A stretch of 64,000 nucleotides of DNA from Hyphomonadaceae bacterium (GTDB taxonomy: Bacteria; Pseudomonadota; Alphaproteobacteria; Caulobacterales; Aquidulcibacteraceae), in contig JALHOC010000002.1 of assembly GCA_022843225.1 (NCBI GenBank), forward strand, positions 62,001 through 126,000, in the 5' to 3' direction. Position 1 is the first letter of the stretch, and each line of letters begins with the position of its first letter. This document shows positions 17,909-28,032 of this stretch, piece after piece. The position numbers were made by a program, and so were the translations under genes. The notes under the pieces are model-generated. The model worked only from the letters and a program-made list of their open reading frames with translations, ran no database searches and was not told where the DNA came from.

Positions 17909-19288
17909 CTGGCGCGCGCATCGACCTTCGATCGCGGCGCTTGGGGTTGGGCGCTCAACGAGGGCGCGCGCAATCCCTACATCATCCTATGCGGCATCTA
18001 TGTGATGGCGCCCTACATCACGAGCGTTGTCATCAACGACCCCGTGCATGGGCAGGCGCTGTTTTCCTCTTGGCACACGATCGCGGGCATCACCGTGGCC
18101 CTGACAGCGCCGTTCGTAGGCGCCGCCGCCGACGCCATGGGACGACGCAAGCCTTTCCTGGGGGCGATAACCTGTGTTTTAGCCTTAGGGATTCTCGCGC
18201 AATGGTGGGTGCTGCCGGACGGGCAAGGATGGTCCTTGCCGATGGTCGGCGCGCTCATTGTGATCTGCGGCGTCTCGTATGTGTGGTCCGAGGTGCTGCA
18301 CAATTCGATGCTGATCGCCGCCGCGCCGCCCGGAGGCGTGTCGCGGCTTTCGGGTTTGGGTTTGTCGCTTGGCAATGCGGCGTCCGTTCTGCTGCTCATG
18401 TTCGTGCTGTGGGCGTTTGCGCTCCCGGGCACGGTTTCGTTGCCGTTCTTGCCGGAAGCGCCGTTGTTCGGGCTCGATCCAGCCACGCACCAGACGAGCC
18501 GCATCGTCGCGCCGCTTGCGGCGACGTGGCTGCTCTTGGTGTCGCTGCCGCTGTTCGTGTTCACGCTCGACGTGCGATCGAGCGGCCGCAAGCTTGGCCC
18601 GTCCTTGGCGGAAGGCGTGCTCAGTGTTTTTCGCACGCTGCGGAAGCTGCGCGACCATCGCAATATCGGGCTCTTTTTGCTCGCGCGCATGTTCTATGCC
18701 GACGGCAAGACCGCGATCCTCATCTATTCTGGCGTCTATGCGGCTGGCGCGATGGGGTGGGGCCTCATCGAGATGCTGATCTACGGCATCATCCTGCAGA
18801 TATTTGCGGTGGCGGGCGGTTTTTTGAGCGCGTGGCTCGATGGTTTCGTCGGTCTCAAGCGCGCGGTTGCAATCGAAATCGCCGTGACTCTGGTTTGCCT
18901 AGTCCTCATGGTGTCGGTAACTCCGACGACCATTCTCTTCGGCATTCCCATCGATCCCGCCGCACGGGTGTGGGATGGGCCCGTGCTGGTGACTTGGCCT
19001 GAAATAGTGTATCTTGGGTTCTCGATGATCATTGCCGTCTCGATCACGGCGGCTTACGCTTCAAGCCGGTCGTTAATGGCAAACTTGGCGCCGCCACACA
19101 TGGCCGGCGAGCTTTTCGGGCTCTATGCGCTCGCTGCTTCCGCCACTGCCTGGCTTGGCCCTTTGCTCGTCGGCGTGTTCACAGCGCTCTATCAAAGCCA
19201 GCGCGCGGGCTTTGCTGCGATCGCGATTTTGCTCGTGATTGGTTTTGCGCTTCTGATGTTCGTCAAGCCGCCGCCGAGGCCAGCTTAA
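17909..19288 (+). CDS. MFS transporter (UMF1-like); conserved N-terminus requires a CTG start at 17909 or TAG read-through
   Basis: In-frame LARASTFDRGAWGWALNEGARNPYIILCGIYVMAPYITSVV directly after the TAG; the ORF track starts at GTG 18002. Confidence 0.75.
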   Translation: MARASTFDRGAWGWALNEGARNPYIILCGIYVMAPYITSVVINDPVHGQALFSSWHTIAGITVALTAPFVGAAADAMGRRKPFLGAITCVLALGILAQWWVLPDGQGWSLPMVGALIVICGVSYVWSEVLHNSMLIAAAPPGGVSRLSGLGLSLGNAASVLLLMFVLWAFALPGTVSLPFLPEAPLFGLDPATHQTSRIVAPLAATWLLLVSLPLFVFTLDVRSSGRKLGPSLAEGVLSVFRTLRKLRDHRNIGLFLLARMFYADGKTAILIYSGVYAAGAMGWGLIEMLIYGIILQIFAVAGGFLSAWLDGFVGLKRAVAIEIAVTLVCLVLMVSVTPTTILFGIPIDPAARVWDGPVLVTWPEIVYLGFSMIIAVSITAAYASSRSLMANLAPPHMAGELFGLYALAASATAWLGPLLVGVFTALYQSQRAGFAAIAILLVIGFALLMFVKPPPRPA

Positions 19289-20874
19289 GCTTTTGCGAGG
19301 CGCTCAGCGAGCCGCAGCGCCAGCGCGACGATCGTGAGCGTCGGATTGGCTTGGCCGCCGCTCGGGAACGTACAGCTCGACGCCACCCAGAGATTTTCCA
19401 CATCGTGCGCGCGGCAGTCCGCGTTGACGACGCCGTCCTTGGGTGAGGCGCTCATCGCCGCGCCGCCGAGTTGGTGATAGCCGTCGCGCGCGAACTCCCT
19501 GACCATAAGCAAACAGGCGTCGCGGTCTCCCAGCCAGTCGAGGCGCCCCGCGCCGCTGGCGCGTAGATCGGCGTCTAGCAGCTCATGCGCACGGACGACG
19601 TGTTCGCAATCCTCGGCGCTGAAGCTGAAATCGATCCACAGTTTCGACAAGCCAAGCGAGTCTACCGCATCGTCGGATAGTCGCACGCGATTGGCGGCGT
19701 GCGGCTTCTGCTCGCTATGATAGCGCATGAGCCAGGCGCCGTCGCCCGCCGGCGTGAAGCGCCGCGAGCGCGGCAGCGTGCCTGTCAGTTGCGCCATTAT
19801 CAGCAGGTAGATCGCACGGCCGAGCCCTGCCGTTGCAGAGATGGGCGCACGTGCGATGTTGTCGAAATGCGGTTTGAGCGGTGCCCCATCATTGTTCCGG
19901 CCAAGTGACGCCGCTATACGCGCCAGCCGCGCCGCGATATATTTCGCGGAGGCTACCGATGAGCCATGCGCGGGATTTTCGTTCGAGGCGTTGTCGATCC
20001 AGAACGCGATATTGGGCAGATTTTCGCGGTCAAGCATCTCGCGGCGCGCGGTGATGCGCCGTCGCGCATCGACGCCATCGCTCAGCGCGCGAAACGCCAA
20101 GGCGTCGGCGTCCCTTGGGTTCTCTGGCGCGAGATTGGCGATGACGCCCGTCAGATGGCCCATATAGCCGCGTCCGAGCGGGCCATCGGCCCCGCCAAAG
20201 AGGGCAGGGTGCTCGCGTTGCGCCAAAAGCAGCAGTCGCAAACTGCCCAGACCCCCGCAGGCGAGGACAACATGCCGCGCCGTGACGCGCTTCTCGTCGT
20301 TTCTGAAGTGAACACGAATGCCGCGCACGCGTTGATCTTCGATGTCGAGTCCGGTCACGCGCGCATTAGCGATCACAACGGGGCCTTGCGTGCGCGTCAG
20401 CGCCGCGCGCCAGCGCTTCGCCATGTTGATCTGAGGACACCAGGTCTCATCGCGTGTCGCGTCGAAGTCCCGTAAACGCCCGAACGCGCTGGGCGCTTGT
20501 GCTTCATGCACGCCGCGCGCTCCAAAAAACGCGCCCGCTTGCTCATACCAAGGCAGCATGTCTTCGTAGCCGATCGGCCATTGTGCGAAATCGATTGGGT
20601 CGAACGGCACCGAGCGCCCGCCCCACCAATGCGATGTGCCTCCGAGTGCGGCCGCCGAGGTGATGTTTGTGGGGTCGTGCGAGGTGGGATCGCCGATGTC
20701 GGCGGCCAAGACATCCGGCTGGCCTGGCGTGGCGCGCGCACCGCCCGCTTCAATCATTAGTGTGCGTAGGCCGCGTTCGACGCAGCGCAGCGCGCACGCC
20801 AGCCCCGCGGGTCCAGACCCAACAACGCACACATCGTAGCTGGCGTCCAAGGCGTCGGGCGATGCGAACGGCAC
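19285..20874 (-). CDS. GMC family oxidoreductase
   Basis: YDVCVVGSGPAGLACALRCVERGLRTLMIEAGG; GGTSHWWGGRS; C-terminal GMC motif YHQLGGAAM..NLWVASSCTFPSGGQANPTLTI. Confidence 0.9.
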   Translation of the reverse strand: MPFASPDALDASYDVCVVGSGPAGLACALRCVERGLRTLMIEAGGARATPGQPDVLAADIGDPTSHDPTNITSAAALGGTSHWWGGRSVPFDPIDFAQWPIGYEDMLPWYEQAGAFFGARGVHEAQAPSAFGRLRDFDATRDETWCPQINMAKRWRAALTRTQGPVVIANARVTGLDIEDQRVRGIRVHFRNDEKRVTARHVVLACGGLGSLRLLLLAQREHPALFGGADGPLGRGYMGHLTGVIANLAPENPRDADALAFRALSDGVDARRRITARREMLDRENLPNIAFWIDNASNENPAHGSSVASAKYIAARLARIAASLGRNNDGAPLKPHFDNIARAPISATAGLGRAIYLLIMAQLTGTLPRSRRFTPAGDGAWLMRYHSEQKPHAANRVRLSDDAVDSLGLSKLWIDFSFSAEDCEHVVRAHELLDADLRASGAGRLDWLGDRDACLLMVREFARDGYHQLGGAAMSASPKDGVVNADCRAHDVENLWVASSCTFPSGGQANPTLTIVALALRLAERLAKA

Positions 20875-20892
20875 GTGCGTCTCCCGCGCGAC

Positions 20893-21792
20893 TTACGCCG
20901 CGTTCGCGGCTTGACGCAATTTCTTGTCGATCATGCGCTTGAGGCTTTGGGACACACCCTCGCGCTCTTGGGCCATCGTATGGGGCAGATGCGCGAGCTG
21001 GTGGAGCGCGGCCAGGTTGGTCTGCACGACCTCGCGGTTGAGCCTGTCGGTCGCACCCAGTGCTTGCACATAGCGCTCCATCTCCTTGGCGCCGAGCGAC
21101 AAGCAGGGGTCGCCGATCTGTTCGGCGACTAGCACAAGCTCTTGCACCGCTTTGTACACGGCGCGCGCTGCTTGCGTGTCGCCAGGTTTGAGGCCGTCGA
21201 CCATTTGGCTCAGCGCCGCGACACGCGCGCGCGCCATCTGCGCCTTGAGGTCAAGTTCATCCTCGTCGACGTCAGGATTGGTCGGCGCGACGACATCATC
21301 GAGCCGCCGCCACGGCCCATCGAACGTGCTGTCGACGCGGCGGCGCCGGCAGGGGCCAGTGTAGCTTGCGGTGGTGACGAAGGGCTGCGGGCTGGCGACC
21401 ACCTTGCGTACGCGTTTTTGCAACGCCAGCGCAGAAATCGGCTTACGCAAATACCCGTCCGCGCCAGCCTGACGCGCCGCCTCAACGTCGCCCTGGCTGC
21501 CGCGCGCCGTCAGCATGAAGATCGATACCGCGCGATTGGGGGCGTCCTCACTGAGACGCACGCGCCTTACGAGATCAAGGCAGTCGGCGCCGCCGACGAA
21601 CCATTCCATAAGCACCAAGTCGGGGTTGTTGGCGACAACGATTTCCCAGGCTTCAGAAATCTTTGAGGCGCCCATGACGCGGCCAAACCCCATGCTGCGC
21701 AATTGGGCGAAGGAGATGCGGCGCGCATAGTCGTTCTCGTCAATGACGAGCGCCGTCATCCCCGATGGATCGAACATCTCCGCAGCCATCAC
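20893..21792 (-). CDS. Receiver-domain protein with Glu at the phosphoacceptor position
   Basis: TALVIDENDYARR, DLVLMEWFVGGADC, FMLTARGS, YLRKPIS; C-terminal helical region. Confidence 0.8.
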   Translation of the reverse strand: MMAAEMFDPSGMTALVIDENDYARRISFAQLRSMGFGRVMGASKISEAWEIVVANNPDLVLMEWFVGGADCLDLVRRVRLSEDAPNRAVSIFMLTARGSQGDVEAARQAGADGYLRKPISALALQKRVRKVVASPQPFVTTASYTGPCRRRRVDSTFDGPWRRLDDVVAPTNPDVDEDELDLKAQMARARVAALSQMVDGLKPGDTQAARAVYKAVQELVLVAEQIGDPCLSLGAKEMERYVQALGATDRLNREVVQTNLAALHQLAHLPHTMAQEREGVSQSLKRMIDKKLRQAANAA

Positions 21793-21858
21793 CCAGCCTT
21801 CCAGCCGCCCAAGCTATAACAAATTGCTTAGAATTCACTGAAGGCGCTGCGTGGTTCG

Positions 21859-22584
21859 TTAACGAGGCGTTTCCGATGCCCCAGCGTCGAGTGCGCTGAT
21901 GATGGAGATTTTCTGCCAGATTTTGCGGCCCAGGCCATTGGTGAGGTCTTCGATGTCGTTGACGGCGTCGATCACCACACCGTCGCGCATCCGATCGGCG
22001 AAGAGGGCGGCGATCTTGCCGATCAGCGCGAGCATTTCGGCGCAATAGTCGAGGTATCGCGTCAGTTCGAAGCGCGTCATCGTGCGTTCCGGGGAGGCGG
22101 AGGTGCGCTGCGAGTCCAGCACCAAGGTCGGGTCCTTGGTGAGTTGATGCATGTCGATAACGTGCGCTAGCGCCCGCAAGCTATGCAGTGCGTCGAGCGC
22201 GCGGCGGCGCTTGGCGCGTTCTTCCAAGGTCAACAGAAACCAGACCCCGCCGCCAAACAGGATCAGCAAGTTCACTGCGGCTTCCAATCCTTGGACGAGT
22301 TCGGTCGTGCTCGCGCCGACCCCTTCGGGATGAAAGAAGTTCAGCGCGGCGATTTGGGCGGCGACCCCGGCCAGAATCATCGCCACGGCGCCAAGCCGCC
22401 ACCCCCAGGAGGGGCGCGCGAGCCGCGCGGCCAAGCGGGCGTGGCGGTTGGCCGTGGTCAAGAAATCAGCGCAAACAGTGACAAGCCCGGCGCCGGGAAA
22501 GCGCGCTTCAATACGCGCACGCAGCTTTTCGATCGTTATGATGACGCGCGCGGCGTCGAGGTGTCGTGAAGATTCGCTACTCAT
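21859..22584 (-). CDS. Hypothetical membrane protein (241 aa, two TM)
   Basis: Two hydrophobic segments (LGAVAMILAGVAAQIAALNFF, LEAAVNLLILFGGGVWFLLTL). Confidence 0.6.
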   Translation of the reverse strand: MSSESSRHLDAARVIITIEKLRARIEARFPGAGLVTVCADFLTTANRHARLAARLARPSWGWRLGAVAMILAGVAAQIAALNFFHPEGVGASTTELVQGLEAAVNLLILFGGGVWFLLTLEERAKRRRALDALHSLRALAHVIDMHQLTKDPTLVLDSQRTSASPERTMTRFELTRYLDYCAEMLALIGKIAALFADRMRDGVVIDAVNDIEDLTNGLGRKIWQKISIISALDAGASETPR

Positions 22585-23255
22585 AACGCGGTTGGGTTGC
22601 GCGCGCGTTGAACGCTACGCTCGTCAAATGCCTGGCCAAATGCCGAGCCGCGAATTTCCGTGGTTGTTTCCGCTGCGTAGTGACGTCCGTTGGGGGCTTG
22701 CGCGCAATTGATCGTCAAGTTGAAATGTTGGACATTGACCAGCGGCATCGGGCTGAACGCGCTCGGAATATAGAGCCGAAGTCGTGCGATATCGGGATCG
22801 TTCTTAGTCAGTGTGAATTCACCGCGCATTCGGTCGGCGAATTGGCGCGCCTGCCCACCGCGTATGCTCTCGCGCGTAGGCTGAAACGAATAGGTTGCGC
22901 TGCTTTCGTCTTCGCGGATTAGGCGTATATTGGCCACTCGCCCCATGCCTTCGCCGGCGCACCAGGACAGTCCCTCCATTTGCTCGGCCATGCGGTCGAA
23001 GGCGCGGCGCTGGTCATTGTCCAGGCTCTCGCGCGTTGGCGCCACTAAGCGCAGGCGTGGATTGGCGTTGGGCTCGAAGCGCGCCCGCCATTCTTGCTCG
23101 GACGTCACCAGATCGAGATCAAATGCAAAGGGCCTTTTCGCGGCCTCGGTCGCGCTGACAGCTTGCAACAAGGCTGCGGGCAAAACGGCGGTTTGCGCCG
23201 TGGCGGAGGCGGCGAGCGCGGCTAAAGCGGCGAGGGCGGCGAGAGTGCGGTGCAT
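22581..23255 (-). CDS. Hypothetical secreted protein
   Basis: Signal peptide MHRTLAALAALAALAASATAQ, start at 23255; 4-bp overlap with downstream gene. Confidence 0.65.
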   Translation of the reverse strand: MHRTLAALAALAALAASATAQTAVLPAALLQAVSATEAAKRPFAFDLDLVTSEQEWRARFEPNANPRLRLVAPTRESLDNDQRRAFDRMAEQMEGLSWCAGEGMGRVANIRLIREDESSATYSFQPTRESIRGGQARQFADRMRGEFTLTKNDPDIARLRLYIPSAFSPMPLVNVQHFNLTINCAQAPNGRHYAAETTTEIRGSAFGQAFDERSVQRARNPTAL

Positions 23256-23336
23256 GAACCCTGCATTTGCTTGCGATTGCGGCGCCCAGATGGCGCATGG
23301 GTCGCGCGAGCGGTCAAGACCGCCTAGAAAGAGGCC

Positions 23337-25934
23337 ATGGACGATGGGCTTGAGCCTTTTTTGCCCCCGCGTTTCGCCGCCTGGTTTGCTGGGCGCGGCT
23401 GGCGACCGCGCGCCCATCAGCTGGAGGTCGCGCGTCGCGCGGCGGCTGGGCTTTCGACGCTGCTAATTGCACCAACAGGCGCTGGCAAGACATTGGCGGG
23501 ATTTCTGCCGAGCCTCATCGACCTCGCCGAGATCGCCGGCGAAGCGCCAGCGCGCCCGCACCGCTTGCACACGCTGTACATCTCGCCGTTGAAGGCGCTG
23601 ACTACAGACATCGCGCGCAATCTCGAAGCGCCCGTGCGCGAGATGGCGTTGAAGCTACGCATAGAAACCCGCACAGGCGACACCCCGCCCGCGAAGCGCC
23701 AGCGTCAGCGCGCCCATCCCCCGGATATCTTGCTGACGACGCCCGAGCAGCTTTGTTTGCTGATCGCCTCCGAGCATACCCGCATTTTCTTCGAAGATCT
23801 CCGCTACGTGGTGATCGATGAAATCCATGCGCTCATGCCGACCAAGCGTGGCGATTTGCTCGCGCTTGCGCTCGCGCGTCTCAAACGCTGGGCATCCGCG
23901 CATATCCGCATTGGCTTAAGCGCGACGGTTGCTGATCAGGAAAGCCTAGCGGAATGGTTGGTGGGGGCTGAACCCTCTCCCCCCTTGCGTGGGGGGCAGG
24001 GTGAGGGGGGACGCTCCACCGTCTCAGCGTCTGATCAATTGCACGCCCTTCACCCCCTAACCCCCTCTCCGCAAGGGAGAGGGGGGACGGATGATGTCGT
24101 CGTCCAAGCTCCCGCCGGCGCGCCGCCAATCATCGATGTACTGGATTCCGACGCGCGTATTCCGTGGGCCGGGCACACGGCACGGCACGCGTTGCCGGAA
24201 GTGTACGCGCGGATCAAGCAAGCGCGGCTGACGCTGGTGTTTGTCAACACGCGCGCGCAAGCAGAGATGACGTTCCAGGAGCTGTGGCGCATCAATGACC
24301 AGAGCCTGCCGATCGCGCTGCACCATGGCTCGCTGGATGTCGCACAGCGCCGCAAAGTGGAAGCGGCGATGGCGCGCGGCGATCTCCGCGCGGTTGTGTG
24401 CACGTCGACGCTCGATCTCGGCATAGATTGGGGCGATGTCGATCTCGTGATTCAGATTGGAGCGCCTAAGGGTGCAGCGCGCTTAGTGCAGCGCATTGGG
24501 CGTTCCAATCACCGGCTCGACGAGCCATCGCGCGCGCTGCTTGCGCCCAGCAATCGATTTGAGGTGCTTGAATGCCGCGCTGCGCAAGAGGCGGTGAGCG
24601 AAGGCGCGATGGACGGCGGGGGGCCGCGCATCGGCGCTCTGGAGTGCTTGGCGCAGCACATTATGGGATGCGCTTGCGGCGAACCATTCGACGCCGATGA
24701 GCTCTATGCCGAGGTCATATCGACAACGCCATACGCCAGTCTCTCTCGCGACCAATTCGATCGCGCGCTCGATCTCGTCGCGACCGGCGGGTACGCGCTG
24801 CAGCGTTATGACCGCTACCGTCGCATAGTGCTTGATCCCGCCACGCAACGCTGGCGCGCGCGCAATCCGGGTGTCGCGCAGCAACATCGCATGAATGTCG
24901 GCGCGATTATCGAAAGCGAGCTGCTGAACGTGCGGCTAGCAAATCGGGCTGGCGGCGCTGGTGCGGGAGGCCGTCGCCCACTCACCCCAGGCCGCCGCCT
25001 TGGGCAGATCGAGGAATACTTTATCGAGGGGCTCACGCCCGGCGACACCTTCATGTTCGCCGGAGAAATCCTGCGTTTCCTCGAAGTGCGCGAGGAAGAC
25101 GCGCTATGCGTGCGTGCGCATGGAGCGGAAAATCCGAGAATTCCGTCCTATGCCGGCGGCAAATTCCCGCTCTCGACATTCCTTGCCGAGCGCGTGCGGC
25201 GTATGCTGCACGAGCCGAAACGCCAGAGAACGCTGCCGCCGCAGGTCCGCGATTGGATCAAGATGCAAAAGCGCCGCTCTGTGGCGCCGGCCCCTGACGA
25301 CATGTTGGTGGAGACGTTTCCGCGCGCGCAAAAGCACTATCTTGTGGCCTATCCCTTTGAGGGGCGCCTCGCGCATCAGACGCTTGGCATGTTGGTGACG
25401 CGCCGGCTTGAGCGCCTGGGCAAAAAGCCGCTCGGCTTTCTCGCGAGCGAGTATGCGATGGCCGTGTGGGGGCTCGATCCCATGGGCGATCTGGACATGG
25501 CGGCGTTGTTCGATGAAGACATGCTGGGCGACGACCTGGAGGCTTGGCTCGCCGAAAGCGTGCTGATGAAGCGCACGTTTCGCAATTGCGCGGTGATCGC
25601 GGGCATGATTGAGCGACGTGCGCCGGGAACGGAGAAAACCGGGCGACAGGTCACCTTCTCGGCTGACCTCATCTACGATGTGTTGCGCCAGTACGAGCCT
25701 AGTCACATCCTGCTCGAAGCAGCCTTCGCGGACGCCGGCGAGGGCTATCTCGACTTGAAACGCCTTGGCGCTCTGCTCGCGCGTATCAGGGGCCGTATCG
25801 TCCACAAAGACCTCGATCGCGTCTCGCCGTTCGGCGCGCCGGTGATGCTTGAGGTCGGGCGCGTGCCGATCCAAGGCGCGGCGGAGGAGGCGATCCTGGA
25901 TGACGCGGCGCTGATCGCGGAAGCCATGAGCTAA
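23337..25934 (+). CDS. Ligase-associated DEXH-box DNA helicase (Lhr-like)
   Basis: LLIAPTGAGKTLAGFLPSL, VVIDEIHALMPTKRGDLLALALARL, VQRIGRSNHRLDEPSRALL; long C-terminal region. Confidence 0.9.
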   Translation: MDDGLEPFLPPRFAAWFAGRGWRPRAHQLEVARRAAAGLSTLLIAPTGAGKTLAGFLPSLIDLAEIAGEAPARPHRLHTLYISPLKALTTDIARNLEAPVREMALKLRIETRTGDTPPAKRQRQRAHPPDILLTTPEQLCLLIASEHTRIFFEDLRYVVIDEIHALMPTKRGDLLALALARLKRWASAHIRIGLSATVADQESLAEWLVGAEPSPPLRGGQGEGGRSTVSASDQLHALHPLTPSPQGRGGTDDVVVQAPAGAPPIIDVLDSDARIPWAGHTARHALPEVYARIKQARLTLVFVNTRAQAEMTFQELWRINDQSLPIALHHGSLDVAQRRKVEAAMARGDLRAVVCTSTLDLGIDWGDVDLVIQIGAPKGAARLVQRIGRSNHRLDEPSRALLAPSNRFEVLECRAAQEAVSEGAMDGGGPRIGALECLAQHIMGCACGEPFDADELYAEVISTTPYASLSRDQFDRALDLVATGGYALQRYDRYRRIVLDPATQRWRARNPGVAQQHRMNVGAIIESELLNVRLANRAGGAGAGGRRPLTPGRRLGQIEEYFIEGLTPGDTFMFAGEILRFLEVREEDALCVRAHGAENPRIPSYAGGKFPLSTFLAERVRRMLHEPKRQRTLPPQVRDWIKMQKRRSVAPAPDDMLVETFPRAQKHYLVAYPFEGRLAHQTLGMLVTRRLERLGKKPLGFLASEYAMAVWGLDPMGDLDMAALFDEDMLGDDLEAWLAESVLMKRTFRNCAVIAGMIERRAPGTEKTGRQVTFSADLIYDVLRQYEPSHILLEAAFADAGEGYLDLKRLGALLARIRGRIVHKDLDRVSPFGAPVMLEVGRVPIQGAAEEAILDDAALIAEAMS
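23973..24091. repeat. Inverted pair of CCCTCTCC-type GC-rich palindromic units inside the helicase CDS
   Basis: ccctctccccccttgcgtggggggcagggtgagggggg ... tcaccccctaaccccctctccgcaagggagagggggg. Confidence 0.75.
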
Positions 25935-25998
25935 CCAATTGGCGCCGATTGCGGTGGAGGGCGTCAGCGGTCCATAGTCGTGAAAACTGGAGAGAACA

Positions 25999-27927
25999 AT
26001 GCGCTCGACCTGTGCCGCGCTGCTGACGTTTCTGGCTGCAACTACTGCGCATGCGGACGTCACGGACGCTACCCGCCGCGCCAATACGGCGATGCAAGCC
26101 ACGCTGCCGCTCGCCGACCGCGAAGACGAGGACTTCGCGCGCCGTGGCTTCATCGCGACTTGGAACGAGCCGCAGATTCGCGCTGCTGACGGCCGCGTTG
26201 TGTGGGACTTCGCGAGTTACGGGTTTTTGCAAGGCGACGCGCCCGAGACCGTGAACCCGAGCTTGTGGCGGCATGCGCGCTTGCTCGCGCTGCACGGGCT
26301 CTTTCAAGTGTCGGAACGCGTCTATCAGGTGCGTGGCTTCGACGTCTCAAACATGACGATTATTGTCGGCGACACCGGGCTTATCGTCGTCGACCCGCTG
26401 ACGAGCGCCGAGGTCGCCGCCGCCGCTCTCGTCTTGGCGCGCCGCACCTTGGGCGATCTGCCGGTGCGCGCGGTGATCTATACCCACAGCCACGCCGATC
26501 ATTTCGGCGGCGTACGTGGAATCGTAGACGCCGCCGACGTGCAGGCGGGCCGCGTCCAGATTGTCGCGCCCGAGGGCTTCATGGAGCACGCGGTCGGTGA
26601 GAATGTCATTGCCGGAAACGCCATGGGGCGGCGCGCGATCTATCAATTCGGCGTTGCTTTGCCGCGTGGGCCCGAAGGTCAAGTGAGTTCCGGCATTGGG
26701 CTGGCGCTCTCCGCTGGCGCGATCACGCTGATCGCGCCGACGCAAACCATCACCCATACCGGGCAAGCGCTCACGCTCGATGGCGTGCGCTTCGAGTTCC
26801 AATACACGCCTAACACCGAAGCGCCATCGGAGATGAATTTCTTTCTGCCGGACTTGGGTGTGCTCTGCCTTGCGGAAAACGCGAATGCGTCAATGCACAA
26901 TGTGCTCACGCCGCGCGGCGCGTTAGTCCGCGATGCAAAAGCCTGGGCGGATTATCTGACAGAATCCTTGCGTCTCTACGGCGCTCGCACCGACATCATG
27001 GTCACTAGCCATGCTTGGCCGCGCTTCGGACGCGAGCGTGTCGCGGATTTCATCGCCGACCATCGCGACGCCTACAAATATCTTCACGATCAGAGCGTAC
27101 GTTTGATGAATGCCGGCTATACAAGCCGCGAAATCGCCGAGCGCGTGCGCTTGCCTGAAGCGCTCGCCAGCCGCTGGTTCAATCGCGGCTATTACGGCAC
27201 GATGATGCACAATTCTCAGGCCGTGTATCAGCGTTACATGGGTTGGTACGATGGCAACCCCGCCAATCTCAACCGCTTGCCGCCAGCGGACGAGGCGTTG
27301 CGGTTCGTACGCGCCATGGGCGGGCCTGAGCGCGTGCTCACTGAAGCACAGCGTGCATTCGACGAAGGCGATTATCGTTGGACCGCCACTGTGTTGAACC
27401 ACCTGATCTTCGCGGCGCCGAACAATTCCGCCGCGCGCGCCTTGCTGGTGCGCACGCACCGGCAGATGGCTTATCAGGCCGAGAGCGCGATCTGGCGTAA
27501 CATGTACCTAACCGCCGCGCAGGAACTCGAGAACGGGATCGTGCGCCGCGATGGCGCTTCAACCAGCATGGATCTCGTCGTGGCGACGCCGACAGCGCAG
27601 GTGCTCGATCTCTTGGCTATTCGGCTTGTGCCTGAGCGCTTGGGTGATCGGCGCTATGCGTTCAATCTGGTTTTTCCCGAGCGCAATGAGAGCTTCGCGG
27701 TCACGATCGCCAATGGTGTTCTCGTGCATGAGGCGGGTGTGACGCTCGCGGACGCACCGACAATCACCACCGCGCGGCCTGTGTTTCTGCAAGCCTTGGC
27801 CACGCAGACTATGCGCGAAGCGGTGGTGCGTGGGCGCATCCGCGTCGCGGGCAACCGCCGGTCGCTCGAGGGCTTGGGTGAAATCTTCGAAACCCCGGAT
27901 GTAAACTTCCCGATCGTGACGCCCTGA
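25999..27927 (+). CDS. MBL-fold alkyl sulfatase (SdsA1/YjcS-like), secreted
   Basis: Signal peptide; THSHADHFGG metal motif; alkyl sulfatase dimerisation and C-terminal SCP2-like layout. Confidence 0.87.
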   Translation: MRSTCAALLTFLAATTAHADVTDATRRANTAMQATLPLADREDEDFARRGFIATWNEPQIRAADGRVVWDFASYGFLQGDAPETVNPSLWRHARLLALHGLFQVSERVYQVRGFDVSNMTIIVGDTGLIVVDPLTSAEVAAAALVLARRTLGDLPVRAVIYTHSHADHFGGVRGIVDAADVQAGRVQIVAPEGFMEHAVGENVIAGNAMGRRAIYQFGVALPRGPEGQVSSGIGLALSAGAITLIAPTQTITHTGQALTLDGVRFEFQYTPNTEAPSEMNFFLPDLGVLCLAENANASMHNVLTPRGALVRDAKAWADYLTESLRLYGARTDIMVTSHAWPRFGRERVADFIADHRDAYKYLHDQSVRLMNAGYTSREIAERVRLPEALASRWFNRGYYGTMMHNSQAVYQRYMGWYDGNPANLNRLPPADEALRFVRAMGGPERVLTEAQRAFDEGDYRWTATVLNHLIFAAPNNSAARALLVRTHRQMAYQAESAIWRNMYLTAAQELENGIVRRDGASTSMDLVVATPTAQVLDLLAIRLVPERLGDRRYAFNLVFPERNESFAVTIANGVLVHEAGVTLADAPTITTARPVFLQALATQTMREAVVRGRIRVAGNRRSLEGLGEIFETPDVNFPIVTP

Positions 27928-28032
27928 ATGGAAACGGCTTTTTCTGTTCTGGGCTGACTATGCCAGCATGCGCTTTCCCTTGAGGAACGAATCCACGCGG
28001 CGTGCGTCAGCGAATCGCTCTTAGGTTAGGTT

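Noticed and set aside
23973-24091. CRISPR-like repeats within the helicase gene
   Set aside because: Only two inverted palindromic units, no regular direct repeats or spacers, no cas genes.
25104-26153. Minus-strand ORF of 349 aa
   Set aside because: Antisense to the helicase and sulfatase genes; no family signature.
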